Source: Pseudoalteromonas carrageenovora IAM 12662 (GTDB lineage Bacteria > Pseudomonadota > Gammaproteobacteria > Enterobacterales > Alteromonadaceae). Taken from it: a DNA stretch of 64,000 nucleotides. The translations under genes were made by a program, and so were the position numbers. Positions 9,035 to 20,606 of the stretch are shown here, one piece after another. Location: positions 721,001 through 785,000 of the forward strand of contig NZ_LT965929.1 in assembly GCF_900239935.1 (NCBI RefSeq), in the 5' to 3' direction. How positions within the stretch are numbered: the first letter of the stretch is position 1; each line of letters opens with the position of its first letter. The notes beneath the pieces were generated by a model, which saw nothing but the letters and a program-made list of their open reading frames with translations, ran no database searches and was not told the origin of the DNA.

Positions 9035-10325
9035 TTTTAATTGCCTCTAAACGAATTGAAACCGCATTTGCGTGTGCATCAAGGCCTTCTGCATCTGCTA
9101 ATGGTAAAATAGCTTTTGATAGCTGTGTTAAGCCACTTTTGCTAATAGTTTGCACAGTGTAAGTGCGGAAAAAATCGAGCAAGTTTAAACTTGAATACGT
9201 TGCGCTGTAACCATAGGTAGGTAACACGTGATTAGTACCCGATGCATAATCGCCCGCTGACTCTGGCGTGTAGTCGCCTACAAATACAGAGCCTGCATTT
9301 TTTACTTTATCTAAATAAGGTGTTGAATCTGCTAATTGCAAAATTAAGTGCTCAGGGCCGTATTGCGCTGATACGTCAAATGCTTGCTCAACAGAGTCCA
9401 CTAAAATAAGTGATGAATTAGCCAGAGCTTGCTCGGCTGTCTCTTTTCGGCTTAAGTTTGCAAGCTGGCGTGTAAGTGCCTGCTGCGTTTGCTCAATGAT
9501 ACTTTCGCTGTTACACAATAAAATAACTTGTGAGTCGCCGCCGTGCTCAGCTTGCGAGAGTAAATCTGCTGCTATAAATTCTGGATTTGCACGCTCATCT
9601 GCAATTACTAATACTTCAGAGGGGCCTGCTGGCATATCGATTGCCATACCAGGAATTGTTTGCGCAACAAGCTGTTTTGCCATCGTTACAAAGCTATTAC
9701 CTGGGCCAAAAATTTTGTTCACTTTAGGCACTGATTCAGTGCCGTAGGCCATTGCGGCAATTGCACCTGCGCCACCACTTTCAATTAAAGTTGTAATGCC
9801 ACATAACTTAGCTGCATATAATATCGCAGGGTTAATGCTTTCATCACCTTGCACAGGGGTTGCAAGTACGACGGTTTTAGCACCACTTAATTGTGCAAGT
9901 ACACCTTGCATAATAACAGATGATGGCAGTGGAGCACTGCCACCTGGTACATAAATACCCACAGCTTCGATGGCCTGATATTTCAGTTCACATACAACGC
10001 CAGGTTGGGTTGATAACTTAATATCTTTAGGCAATTGCGCTTCGTGAAAACGTTTAACGTTTGCATAAGCGGTGTCAATTGCGTATTTAAGCTCTGCGCT
10101 TAGTGCTTGCTCTGATGCGTTTATTTCATCAAGCGGTACACGTAAACGAGGGGTAGCTCTATTATCAAACTTTTTAGCCATATCAAGTAAGGCTTTATCG
10201 CCTTGCTCTTTCACATCGCTCATAATTGTTTGGCATATAGCTTCAACCTTTGCGCTGGCAGAAACCGCAGGGCGCATTAGCGCCGCTGCTTGTACTTGTG
10301 AAGATTCCTCATTCCAACGAAGCAT
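9024..10325 (-). CDS. hisD: Histidinol dehydrogenase
   Basis: A 433-aa zinc and NAD enzyme that performs the last two oxidations to histidine (E. coli length 434). It shows GIYVPGGSAPLPSS, KIFGPGNSFV, MPAGPSEVLV, SQAEHGGDSQ (zinc/catalytic residues) and GPEHL. It lies 5 bp after hisG and overlaps hisC. Confidence 0.98.
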   Translation of the reverse strand: MLRWNEESSQVQAAALMRPAVSASAKVEAICQTIMSDVKEQGDKALLDMAKKFDNRATPRLRVPLDEINASEQALSAELKYAIDTAYANVKRFHEAQLPKDIKLSTQPGVVCELKYQAIEAVGIYVPGGSAPLPSSVIMQGVLAQLSGAKTVVLATPVQGDESINPAILYAAKLCGITTLIESGGAGAIAAMAYGTESVPKVNKIFGPGNSFVTMAKQLVAQTIPGMAIDMPAGPSEVLVIADERANPEFIAADLLSQAEHGGDSQVILLCNSESIIEQTQQALTRQLANLSRKETAEQALANSSLILVDSVEQAFDVSAQYGPEHLILQLADSTPYLDKVKNAGSVFVGDYTPESAGDYASGTNHVLPTYGYSATYSSLNLLDFFRTYTVQTISKSGLTQLSKAILPLADAEGLDAHANAVSIRLEAIKNEQ

Positions 10326-10330
10326 GGTAC

Positions 10331-11230
10331 TTACTCCATCATTTTTTCAATTGGCATTACTAAAATAGAGTTAGCGCCTAGGGCTTTAAGCTGCTCCATT
10401 GTTTCCCAAAATAATGTTTCGCTGCTTACCATGTGAAGCGCTACGTACTCTTCGTTACCAGCAAGTGCAAGTAGAGTAGGTTGGCCAGAGCCTGGTAAAA
10501 TTTCGCAAATTTCATCAAGTTTAGTTTTTGGTGCGTGTAGCATAATGTATTTGCTTTCTTTAGCCTGTTTAACACCACGAAGGCGCGGCATAAGCTTATT
10601 GATTAGCGCTAGTTTGTCTTCATCTTGAAGGTCTTTATTTTGAATTAAACACGCGTTTGATTCTAAAATTGTATCACCTTGAATTAAGCCGTTCGCTTCA
10701 AGTGTTGCACCGGTTGAAACTAAATCACAAATTGCATCAGAAAGACCTGCACGTGGGGCAACTTCTACTGACCCTGTAAGCATTACAGTACTTGCATTAA
10801 TGCCTTCGCGCTTTAACCACTGCGTTAAAATTTCTGGGTAGGTTGTAGCAATTCGCTTACCTTCAAACCAACTCTTATCACGAGGGCCAAGCTCTTGTGG
10901 CCATGCAAGTGCAAGGCGGCAGTAACCAAAATCTAGTTTAGCTAGTTTGCTAACTTCGCTTGGTACACCTTGGCGTTCACGTTCTGCTTGAACTTCTACT
11001 AGCACGTTTTCGCCAACAATACCTAAATCACATACACCGTCCATTACCAAGCCCGGAATATCGTCATCGCGCACACGAAGTACGTCAATTGGCATATTGG
11101 TTGAGTGTGCAATTAAGCGTTGCTCACGTAGGTTTAATTTAACACCTAGTTGCTTTAGTAGATCTTGACAATCTTTAGACAGGCGACCGCCTTTTTGGAT
11201 GGCGATACGTAGACGATTTGTGTTATTCAT
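10331..11230 (-). CDS. hisG: ATP phosphoribosyltransferase (long form)
   Basis: A 299-aa enzyme, identical in length to E. coli HisG, that catalyses the first committed and feedback-inhibited step of the pathway. It shows [24 protein letters not shown], the PRPP-loop region [14 protein letters not shown], and the C-terminal regulatory ACT-like domain, so it needs no HisZ. It is the first structural gene after the attenuator. Confidence 0.98.
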   Translation of the reverse strand: MNNTNRLRIAIQKGGRLSKDCQDLLKQLGVKLNLREQRLIAHSTNMPIDVLRVRDDDIPGLVMDGVCDLGIVGENVLVEVQAERERQGVPSEVSKLAKLDFGYCRLALAWPQELGPRDKSWFEGKRIATTYPEILTQWLKREGINASTVMLTGSVEVAPRAGLSDAICDLVSTGATLEANGLIQGDTILESNACLIQNKDLQDEDKLALINKLMPRLRGVKQAKESKYIMLHAPKTKLDEICEILPGSGQPTLLALAGNEEYVALHMVSSETLFWETMEQLKALGANSILVMPIEKMME

Positions 11231-11250
11231 TATTCATTTTCCTTTAATTT

Positions 11251-11282
11251 AAAAACTAAAAACCCCGAGGGGAACCTCAGGG
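11251..11282 (-). terminator. his operon attenuator terminator
   Basis: On the minus strand CCCTGAGG (11275-11282), loop TTCC, CCTCGGGG (11263-11270; one G-T pair), then TTTTTAGTTTTT. It lies between the leader peptide and hisG. Upstream the leader can form competing hairpins: AGAGGTT / AACCTCT arms around 11311-11338 and CCTGTCAGG near 11350. This is the arrangement expected for ribosome-controlled attenuation. Confidence 0.85.
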
Positions 11283-11357
11283 CGAAAATGAATCAATGTG
11301 TTTTGAATCGCCAGAGGTTCCTTTTAGGAATAACCTCTCAGCGAAAGACCTGACAGG

Positions 11358-11408
11358 TTATTCCGGTGAATGGTGGTGATGATGTACTGTTGTCAGGTTT
11401 AAGCGCAT
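11358..11408 (-). CDS. hisL: his operon leader peptide
   Basis: A 16-codon minus-strand ORF reading MRLNLTTVHHHHHSPE, with five consecutive histidine codons and AGGA upstream of the ATG. It precedes the attenuator terminator and hisG. Stalling at the His codons when charged tRNA-His is scarce should favour the antiterminator. It is shorter than the seven-His leader of E. coli but otherwise equivalent. Confidence 0.93.
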   Translation of the reverse strand: MRLNLTTVHHHHHSPE

Positions 11409-11665
11409 TTTTATATCCTATTTTGCTTAGCGCTATTTAGTGAGCGTTAAGCTTTAATCTGTTTCAATAAATTTCGCATTCATAAAAACATAAACCGCCT
11501 TGTTAAGGCAAGTTTTTTTTTACCTAATTAAAGCATATCTTATAACAGTCGATAATATTGAAAGCAAAACCTCACTTTTTGCTGTTTTAATGTTTAAAAT
11601 GTAGACAAACCAGGCCTTATTAGCCGTTTTATCTAATTTAGTAAATTAACGTTAGGGAGAAACGT

Positions 11666-11914
11666 ATGGATATAATGATCCCTTTTTTAGGGAAAATATC
11701 ACGACTCGAACTCGAGCCAAAAGGCGCTTTTCACATTGCGGGTGTGCAAAATACGCCGCAAACACAAAAAATTAAGCTGGAAAATGAAAAAAAACAAACG
11801 CTAAATAAAAAACGATTAGAAACAGCTCAGGGCAACAAAAGCGTAAAAACCGATAATGAAAAAGCGATTACCGTAGATGATGAAGGGAATAAACATTTAG
11901 ATACGTGGGCATGA
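11666..11914 (+). CDS. Hypothetical small lysine-rich protein (82 aa)
   Basis: Not recognised. An AGGGAG ribosome-binding site stands 7 nt before ATG 11666. After a hydrophobic start (MDIMIPFLGKISRLELEP), the rest is charged and Lys/Glu/Thr/Asn-rich with no cysteine, probably helical or disordered. It is a monocistronic unit closed by a strong terminator that it shares with the convergent iron permease gene. The ribosome-binding site and terminator make it a likely real gene. A second ATG at 11675 (MIPFLG) is a possible start. Confidence 0.65.
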   Translation: MDIMIPFLGKISRLELEPKGAFHIAGVQNTPQTQKIKLENEKKQTLNKKRLETAQGNKSVKTDNEKAITVDDEGNKHLDTWA

Positions 11915-11923
11915 TCTGAATTA

Positions 11924-11961
11924 ATAATAGTAAAAAGCCACGAATGACTTTTTACTATTAT
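11924..11961. terminator. Bidirectional terminator
   Basis: Perfect 14-bp arms ATAATAGTAAAAAG / CTTTTTACTATTAT with a 10-nt loop, between two convergent genes. U-rich sequence arises on both strands. Confidence 0.75.
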
Positions 11962-11993
11962 GGGCGTGTTGTTCTTTACGCCTAATATATTTG

Positions 11994-13931
11994 TTAGTGT
12001 TTTTTAGCTTTAATAATGTAAAAGCTAAATATGGCTACAACAGCAATTTGCGCTATAAAACCTTGCCACGTAGATTTTAAACCAAGTAGTGCAATATCAA
12101 AGTTTATCGGCATTGAGCTTATAGCAACTATATCAGCCTCTTGTAATGCAATTACAGCTTTACCCATTAATACAAAGGCAAGTGCAAATAATAAGTAAGT
12201 TGTATAAGCAAAAAACTTAGCAATAGGTAACTTAATCGAATATTTAACTAACACCCATGCAATAAGCGCTAATAAAGCGACACCCAATGCAAATCCAATA
12301 GCCACCGATGAATACTGCGCTTGTGAGCTTTGCGTTAATAACGACTGATAAAATAATACCGTTTCGAAAACTTCACGGTATACGGCAATAAAAGAAAGCC
12401 CTGCTAATCCCCATAATGTACCCGACTCAAGACGCTTATCAATATTGTCTTTTATGTATTTTTGCCATTGTTGTGCACTGGTTTTACTGTGCATCCACAC
12501 GCCAACATATAGCAAAATAATAGCTGCAAATAGGGCGCCTGCACCTTCCATAACTTCGCGGCTTGCACCACTTATTTGTATTAATGTTTGCGCTGCGGCC
12601 CATGTTAATCCACCAGCAATGAGTGCCATAACCCAGCCTATATGAACGTATTTAAGCGCATCTTGGCGCTGCGTTTTTATAAGTACAGTCATCAACGCAA
12701 TAACAACTAATAGTGCTTCTAAACCTTCGCGTAGCAATATAACTAAACTTGCTGAGAGGAGTGCGCCATCAGTTAGTTTGGTTTCGTTCAGCATGCTATC
12801 TGCTTTAGCTAGTTGAGCTAACGCCGCATTTACTTTTTCGGCAACGACGACTGTATCTTTTTCGTTTTTGAATGTTTGGCGCAGGTTCATCAGTTGTACT
12901 TCGATGTTTTTACGCAAAGTTTCGTCGTAAGCATTTAAGTTGTTTTCAACAAGCTCAAAGCCATCTAAGTATGCGCTAATTGCTAAATCACTCGCCTGAG
13001 AGTAATTGCCTTTAGCATGCGCGGCTTGCGCTGCAAGTAACTGCGTGCGAGTAACTGTTATCGGATTTTTGTTACCGGTAAATAATTGCGCGGGGTTACC
13101 ACGAAGCCATTTAACGTAATGTGCTTGTGCATCACTTTGACCTGCCGATAATTGTGCCGGGTTTAAGTTTACAATTTGTGAAGCTGTAACACTTTCAAAA
13201 GTCCCTTCGGGTTTTTGTACATCTTTGAATGCTAAGCTTCCTACATAAAAGGCTAATGACCAACGCTGCTGCTCATTAAACTGTGTAAAAGCAACCATAG
13301 GTGTATCGTTAATGCCATTTGTTACAGCATCATATAAGCCCATTAGCGAACGGTTGGTTGCGCGTTCTTTGTCAGTAAAATTGGTTGGCTCTGGTGTTAG
13401 GTTTTTAGCAAGCGGCCCGTTACCTTGCCCACTTGCGCCGTGGCACATAGAACAATTAGCAGCAAAGAGTGCTTTTGTTTGCTCGGTTGGCAGAAGTGTT
13501 GTTGGTAAAGATAACTGAGGCATAAAAGCAAGTAGTGATTCGCGAAGTGAAGAACTCGCCTTTCGTACATCTTCTACACTCGCTTTATTAGAAATCGCTG
13601 TATGCAAGGCTTTTGCTTGTACTTTTACGGTATCAAATTTAGTTGTTTGACTTGAAAGCTGACTTGCTTGCTCAAGAATAACGTGTGAAAACTCGCTCAT
13701 TTCTTGATATTCATCAGGGTCCAGTATTTCTCCATTACCTACAGCGGCAACGTAATCTACCCCTACATATTCAGAAAGTTGAGCAATTTGTTTAATTTTT
13801 GTTTGTTCACTTTCTAAAGCCAAAGCATTGAAGCTCACAACAGTGATAATTAAAACCATGAAAATAAAATTAAACTGTCTTTTACTTAACGACAATAATT
13901 TAAAAAATACGTGAGAATTATTTATGGACAT
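11994..13931 (-). CDS. Cytochrome c-FTR1 fusion: high-affinity iron permease
   Basis: A 645-aa protein. After a signal-like helix comes a periplasmic region with a mono-heme cytochrome c motif CSMCH near residue 160 (FAANCSMCHGASGQGNGPLA). A helical linker follows, and then an FTR1/EfeU-type permease of about seven helices. The two iron-binding REGLE-type motifs are visible: LLREGLEALLV (near 399) and YREVFETVLFY (near 517). FTR1 proteins carry oxidised iron across the inner membrane. The fused heme domain may oxidise Fe(II) or pass electrons. A TTG start at 13958 is possible, but ATG 13931 gives a normal N-terminus. A Fur-like box lies 31 bp upstream. Confidence 0.9.
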   Translation of the reverse strand: MSINNSHVFFKLLSLSKRQFNFIFMVLIITVVSFNALALESEQTKIKQIAQLSEYVGVDYVAAVGNGEILDPDEYQEMSEFSHVILEQASQLSSQTTKFDTVKVQAKALHTAISNKASVEDVRKASSSLRESLLAFMPQLSLPTTLLPTEQTKALFAANCSMCHGASGQGNGPLAKNLTPEPTNFTDKERATNRSLMGLYDAVTNGINDTPMVAFTQFNEQQRWSLAFYVGSLAFKDVQKPEGTFESVTASQIVNLNPAQLSAGQSDAQAHYVKWLRGNPAQLFTGNKNPITVTRTQLLAAQAAHAKGNYSQASDLAISAYLDGFELVENNLNAYDETLRKNIEVQLMNLRQTFKNEKDTVVVAEKVNAALAQLAKADSMLNETKLTDGALLSASLVILLREGLEALLVVIALMTVLIKTQRQDALKYVHIGWVMALIAGGLTWAAAQTLIQISGASREVMEGAGALFAAIILLYVGVWMHSKTSAQQWQKYIKDNIDKRLESGTLWGLAGLSFIAVYREVFETVLFYQSLLTQSSQAQYSSVAIGFALGVALLALIAWVLVKYSIKLPIAKFFAYTTYLLFALAFVLMGKAVIALQEADIVAISSMPINFDIALLGLKSTWQGFIAQIAVVAIFSFYIIKAKKH

Positions 13932-13961
13932 TGAAAAGCCCTGAAGAGGAAAAGTCAAAAA

Positions 13962-13976
13962 TTATAATCGTTTTCA
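13962..13976 (-). promoter_or_regulatory. Fur-box-like site upstream of the FTR1 gene
   Basis: The minus strand reads TGAAAACGATTATAA, matching the 7-1-7 Fur consensus TGATAATnATTATCA at 11 of 14 positions. It lies just upstream of the permease start, as expected for iron-repressed uptake genes. Confidence 0.6.
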
Positions 13977-14070
13977 TTTGCATTTCAAGTAGATTGAACT
14001 AAAGCGTGGCTATTGGCTAAAACTATAACAATTAGTAAAAGTTTTAAACGCTTTTGCAACACTTAAATAA

Positions 14071-14103
14071 CAGCGAATAAAGGCGCTAAAGCTCTATTCG
14101 CTG
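14071..14103 (-). terminator. Possible terminator of the antiporter gene
   Basis: Perfect 9-bp arms CAGCGAATA / TATTCGCTG with a 15-nt loop, downstream of the antiporter stop on the minus strand. It is followed only by TTATTTAA, so the U-tract is weak. Confidence 0.5.
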
Positions 14104-14117
14104 CTTTAAAATTAGTG

Positions 14118-15401
14118 TTATTTAGTTTTCTCAGCCGATTTAATACTACTTTGGATAAGCGGTGAAATAGTTAAACCTTGCACAATAATAGAAAATATAA
14201 CTACAACGTAGGTAACAATAACAAGTAAGTTGTGTAAGTCTGAGCCACCAATAAACACTTGATCGCGAGGAATTGCCGCAGCCATTGCAAGTGCTAACCC
14301 TCCACGAAGGCCACCCCACGTCAATATTTTTACGCTGTGTTTATCATAGGCTCTAAATCGTTTGAAAAATATAAATGGTGTTCCTACACTTATAAAGCGA
14401 GCGAGTAATACTGCAGGTACCATTAACAAACCTAAGCCAATCTCTTCAAAGGTGATAGGCATTGTGACTATTAACATGCCGATTATTAAAAATAAAAGTG
14501 CGTTTAAAAAGCTGTCGGTTGCATGCCAAAAATCTTTTACGTAGCGTGTATCTTCTGGGCCTGTGCGCTCTGTTGCTTTAGTGCGAGTAATATTACCCAT
14601 TAATATACCGCTCGTTACCATAGCGAGTGCACCAGATATTTCCCAAATATTTGCAGCAGCAAAGCCTGCAGTAGGAATAGTTAACGTGATCAATAAACGA
14701 ATATTTACATCGCGGCTATTTATAATTAAAAAGTGACCCACTAAAGCAATCACTAAACCAAACGCAATACCGCCTAGGGCATCTACAAAAAATAGCTCTG
14801 CTATATCGCCAAATTGTGCATCTGTGCCATAAAAAGCAACCGAGAAAATGGTCGTAAATATTACTAAACCAATACCGTCGTTAAACAAAGACTCACCTTC
14901 AACTTGCACAGATATACCCTCTGGTGCGCGCATTTGTTTAATAATAGCCAATACGGCAATAGGATCTGTTGGACTAATAAGTGCGCCAAACAATAAACAG
15001 TATATAAACGGTACATCAAAGCCAAATAAAGCAAACAGATAAAAACTTAAATAACCAACTATAAAAGTCGAAGCAATAGTAGAAAATAGTACTAATGCGG
15101 TAATTTCCCATCGCTGTTTACGAAGCGCCATAAGGTTAATTTCCAGTGCGCCAGCATAAAGTAAAAATCCGAGCATACCTTTGAGTAATAATTCATTAAA
15201 ATTAATACTAGAGACAATTTGGGTCATGGCTAACGCATTTTGATCGCCTAATAATTTAACGGCAATAATCAATAATAAAGAAATAACAACTGAGCCAGTT
15301 GTAATGGCAATTGTAGTTTGCATTTTGAGGATATATTGGTTTGCAAAAGCAATAAAAATTGCAATGGCAGAGAGAAAACAAATGAGATACCAAGCATTCA
15401 T
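14118..15401 (-). CDS. CPA1-family Na+/H+ antiporter (NhaP-like)
   Basis: A 427-aa polytopic inner-membrane protein with about 12 hydrophobic helices. The CPA1 core is visible: GALISPTDPIAVLAI, then VEGESLFNDGIGLVIF (the ND acid pair of the ion site) and WGGLRGGLALAMA, where the conserved arginine sits. It exchanges Na+ (or K+) for protons, which fits a marine bacterium. The C-terminus is short, with no RCK/TrkA domain, so it resembles bacterial NhaP forms rather than regulated KefC types. It is monocistronic. Confidence 0.92.
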   Translation of the reverse strand: MNAWYLICFLSAIAIFIAFANQYILKMQTTIAITTGSVVISLLLIIAVKLLGDQNALAMTQIVSSINFNELLLKGMLGFLLYAGALEINLMALRKQRWEITALVLFSTIASTFIVGYLSFYLFALFGFDVPFIYCLLFGALISPTDPIAVLAIIKQMRAPEGISVQVEGESLFNDGIGLVIFTTIFSVAFYGTDAQFGDIAELFFVDALGGIAFGLVIALVGHFLIINSRDVNIRLLITLTIPTAGFAAANIWEISGALAMVTSGILMGNITRTKATERTGPEDTRYVKDFWHATDSFLNALLFLIIGMLIVTMPITFEEIGLGLLMVPAVLLARFISVGTPFIFFKRFRAYDKHSVKILTWGGLRGGLALAMAAAIPRDQVFIGGSDLHNLLVIVTYVVVIFSIIVQGLTISPLIQSSIKSAEKTK

Positions 15402-15681
15402 TGGCTAACCTTACTATTTTTTAAACGACACACAAAAAAGGGGAGTATAAACCCGCCATATGGTACTCCTGTGCTTTATCTGTGTCACAGTCTTTATGGT
15501 TTGATTAGCTATATTTATTATGTCTTGTAGGACATTTAGTTAATGTATAATTTCTGTTGTTACGTGTTGTAATGTATTTTTTAATACTAGGTTACTTGGT
15601 ACAGGTAGTTGTCTAAACCAATACGAAACATTTCTCTAAATACCCCTTTTAATATCCTTGAAAGCGCTAATATTTTAACTG

Positions 15682-16001
15682 CATTAGGGCGTGTTGATAT
15701 TTGATGGTTGAATTTGCAGCAGTATGTTTGGTTTTTAGGCAAGGCAGAGCCTATGGAGTGTGGTTACTCCCCATAAATAGGCGATAACGCAGCATAAATG
15801 CCAAACATGCGCTGCTCTTCGGGTTCTGCCTAGGGCGATAAACTCTTTGTTGCCTACATGGATGTAGGTAAGGGGCGTGAGCAGGACGCGGAAGCTTTAC
15901 TCGGTTTTTACTTAGCCCACTGGGTTACAAACTTCGCGCCGCGATTTAATCGCCCCTAGATTGAACAAATTTCAATCCGCAAAGATCAACACGCCCTAAT
16001 G
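15682..16001. mobile_element. MITE-like element with 22-bp terminal inverted repeats (320 bp)
   Basis: The left end CATTAGGGCGTGTTGATATT... (15682-15703) and the right end (15980-16001) are inverted copies with one mismatch in 22 bp. The interior carries several hairpins, including GCCTATGG...CCATAAATAGGC near 15750-15783 and CCTACAT GG ATGTAGG near 15856, and no plausible coding sequence. It is locally more GC-rich than its flanks. It sits between two genes and disrupts neither. No clear target-site duplication is visible, and no transposase lies in the window, so mobility would depend on an element elsewhere. Confidence 0.7.
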
Positions 16002-18519
<2,518 letters not shown>

Positions 18520-18528
18520 ACCTACTTT

Positions 18529-18554
18529 AAGGGAGCAATAGCTCCCTTTCTTTT
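18529..18554 (+). terminator. Terminator after the M4 protease gene
   Basis: AAGGGAGC / GCTCCCTT perfect 8-bp arms with loop AATA, then TCTTTT. Confidence 0.8.
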
Positions 18555-18583
18555 AAAGTTGTATTTAATAACAAGGAATACTT

Positions 18584-20443
18584 ATGAAAAGTTCTATTTA
18601 TACTTCCCTATTATGCGCATTTACTCTCTTAACATCGTCGACATTATATGCTCAAAATAATGAAAGCATTTGGGTTAGTATTGACCCGGTTGTTGCAAAA
18701 CATTATCAGCAAGCCCAAAAAACATTTATACAAAACAATCAATTATTAAGCGTAAAGAATACAAATATGGATTCGGTAAACTTAATGAAAATTGATCAGA
18801 AAAACGTCACTCAATTGAGTGAGTTTATGCATCACAATTACAACCGTTGTGGTGGATTTGTTGCGCATAGCTCACTAAGTGAAGCTATGCAATATACGCA
18901 GCAATTAGCTTCTGTTCAAAATCAACTTGCGAATATTTCGACTAACTACACCATAGATAATTCACAAACAGTTCAAGCGCTAATAAATCGTGTAAACGAG
19001 AATAATCTAACAAATACGGTAAATACATTAAGTAATTTTTATAACCGTTACTATTCATCTCAAACTGGTGTAGATGCAGCCCAATGGTTAAAAGGTTATT
19101 GGCAGCAACTCGCAAGTGTTAGAAATGATATTTCAGTTGATTATTTTACACATAGTTGGTCTCAGTCATCGGTTATTGTGACTATTAACGGCAGTGAAAA
19201 AGCAGACGAAATAGTAATTATTGGTGGTCATCTAGATTCTATTAATCAGTCAAACCCAAGCAATGGACGTTCACCCGGTGCTGATGATAATGCATCAGGC
19301 ATTGCGGTTTTAACTGAAGCACTTCGTGTTGCGGTAGAGCAGAATTATAAACCCCAAAGAACGATTAAAATTATGGCTTTTGCTGCTGAGGAAGTGGGTC
19401 TTAGAGGTTCAAAGGAGATTGCTACAGCGTATAAATCACAAGGTAAAAATGTGATTGGTATGGTGCAATTTGATATGACCGGTAACAATGGTAGCAGTCA
19501 AGATATTGTTATGATGACAGATTACACTACTAATTCACAAAATCAGTATTTAGGCCAGTTAATTGATACATACTTACCTGCGGTTACTTATGGATTTGAT
19601 CAATGTGGTTATGGTTGTTCTGATCATGCCTCGTGGTATCAACAAGGCTTTTCAGCATCGATACCGTTTGAGTCAAAAATGGCTGATATAAACCCGTTAA
19701 TACATAGCGAAAATGATGCAGCTTTTGATGCTGAACACGCAAGTAAATTTGCAAAGTTAGCCGTTAGTTATTTAGCTGAAATGGCTAAAAATGCTGGAGA
19801 AACACCTCCAGTAAATAATAATGAGTTACAAAATGGGGTAGCAGTAACAGGTATAGCCGCTAATGCAAAAGAGCAACTTTTTTACACGCTACAAGTAGCA
19901 AATAATATTAGTAATTTAAACTTTTCCACCGCTGGTGGCAGTGGCGATGCTGATTTATATGTGAAATATAACTCTGCGCCAACACTTGATAGTTACGATT
20001 GTAAAAGTGCAACCTCATCTAGCAATGAAAGCTGTGATATTTTAAACACTCAAGCGGGAGTTTATTACGTGATGGTGGAGGCTTGGAGTGACATAGCTAA
20101 TGTATCGCTCATAGGAAGTTATACCGAAGAAGATAACTTTGAGCCAGTTAACCGCATTGAAGAAAATATTAGTGTTGCCTCAGGCCAGTGGGTTAGGTTT
20201 ACACAAGAATTACAAGCTGGGTATTCTTCTTTAGATATAAGCATAGCTGGTGGCTCAGGTGATGCTGATTTGTATGTGAATTTTAGTAGTCAATCATCCG
20301 AGCAAGTTTATATGTGTAGGCCTTACAAAAATGGCAATAGTGAACAATGCAGTATTTCTAATCCTCAAGATGGTAAGTGGCATATAGATTTAAAAGGGTA
20401 CAGTGCTGCAAGTAATATTACATTAAATATTACTGCGCAATGA
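18584..20443 (+). CDS. Secreted M28 aminopeptidase with two PPC domains
   Basis: A 619-aa exported aminopeptidase (Vibrio/Aeromonas leucyl aminopeptidase type). A signal peptide ending near LYA (residue 23) is followed by a propeptide-like region and the M28 domain. Zinc and catalytic residues are visible: H216 in GGHLDS, D234-D235 in GADDNASG, E269-E270 in AAEEVG, then QFDMTG and LIHSEND. The two C-terminal PPC domains (about 415-515 and 525-619) closely match those of the upstream M4 protease, including [13 protein letters not shown] 18584 has AAGGA upstream. It probably completes the hydrolysis of peptides released by the M4 enzyme. Confidence 0.95.
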   Translation: MKSSIYTSLLCAFTLLTSSTLYAQNNESIWVSIDPVVAKHYQQAQKTFIQNNQLLSVKNTNMDSVNLMKIDQKNVTQLSEFMHHNYNRCGGFVAHSSLSEAMQYTQQLASVQNQLANISTNYTIDNSQTVQALINRVNENNLTNTVNTLSNFYNRYYSSQTGVDAAQWLKGYWQQLASVRNDISVDYFTHSWSQSSVIVTINGSEKADEIVIIGGHLDSINQSNPSNGRSPGADDNASGIAVLTEALRVAVEQNYKPQRTIKIMAFAAEEVGLRGSKEIATAYKSQGKNVIGMVQFDMTGNNGSSQDIVMMTDYTTNSQNQYLGQLIDTYLPAVTYGFDQCGYGCSDHASWYQQGFSASIPFESKMADINPLIHSENDAAFDAEHASKFAKLAVSYLAEMAKNAGETPPVNNNELQNGVAVTGIAANAKEQLFYTLQVANNISNLNFSTAGGSGDADLYVKYNSAPTLDSYDCKSATSSSNESCDILNTQAGVYYVMVEAWSDIANVSLIGSYTEEDNFEPVNRIEENISVASGQWVRFTQELQAGYSSLDISIAGGSGDADLYVNFSSQSSEQVYMCRPYKNGNSEQCSISNPQDGKWHIDLKGYSAASNITLNITAQ

Positions 20444-20509
20444 AATGCACCGCAAAATAGCTTACCAATATAAATATTAGATTGCTAAGTAGAGGTGGAT
20501 TTAATTAAT

Positions 20510-20530
20510 GGGAGCTATGCTCCCTTATTT
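20510..20530 (+). terminator. Terminator after the M28 aminopeptidase gene
   Basis: GGGAGC / GCTCCC arms with loop TAT, followed by TTATTTT. The stem sequence repeats that of the preceding gene's terminator. Confidence 0.7.
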
Positions 20531-20606
20531 TGTACCTGCGCTGCTTACTTAAATACTTGCCCTTGATGTATAGCTTACGTAAAATCCTGCTATTATTTAT
20601 TTTAAA

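Noticed and set aside
11497..11521. GCCTT/AAGGC hairpin with a nearby T9 run on the plus strand as a terminator
   Set aside because: No plus-strand gene lies upstream, the stem is only 5 bp and is separated from the T-run by AAG. It probably reflects AT-rich promoter sequence upstream of hisL.
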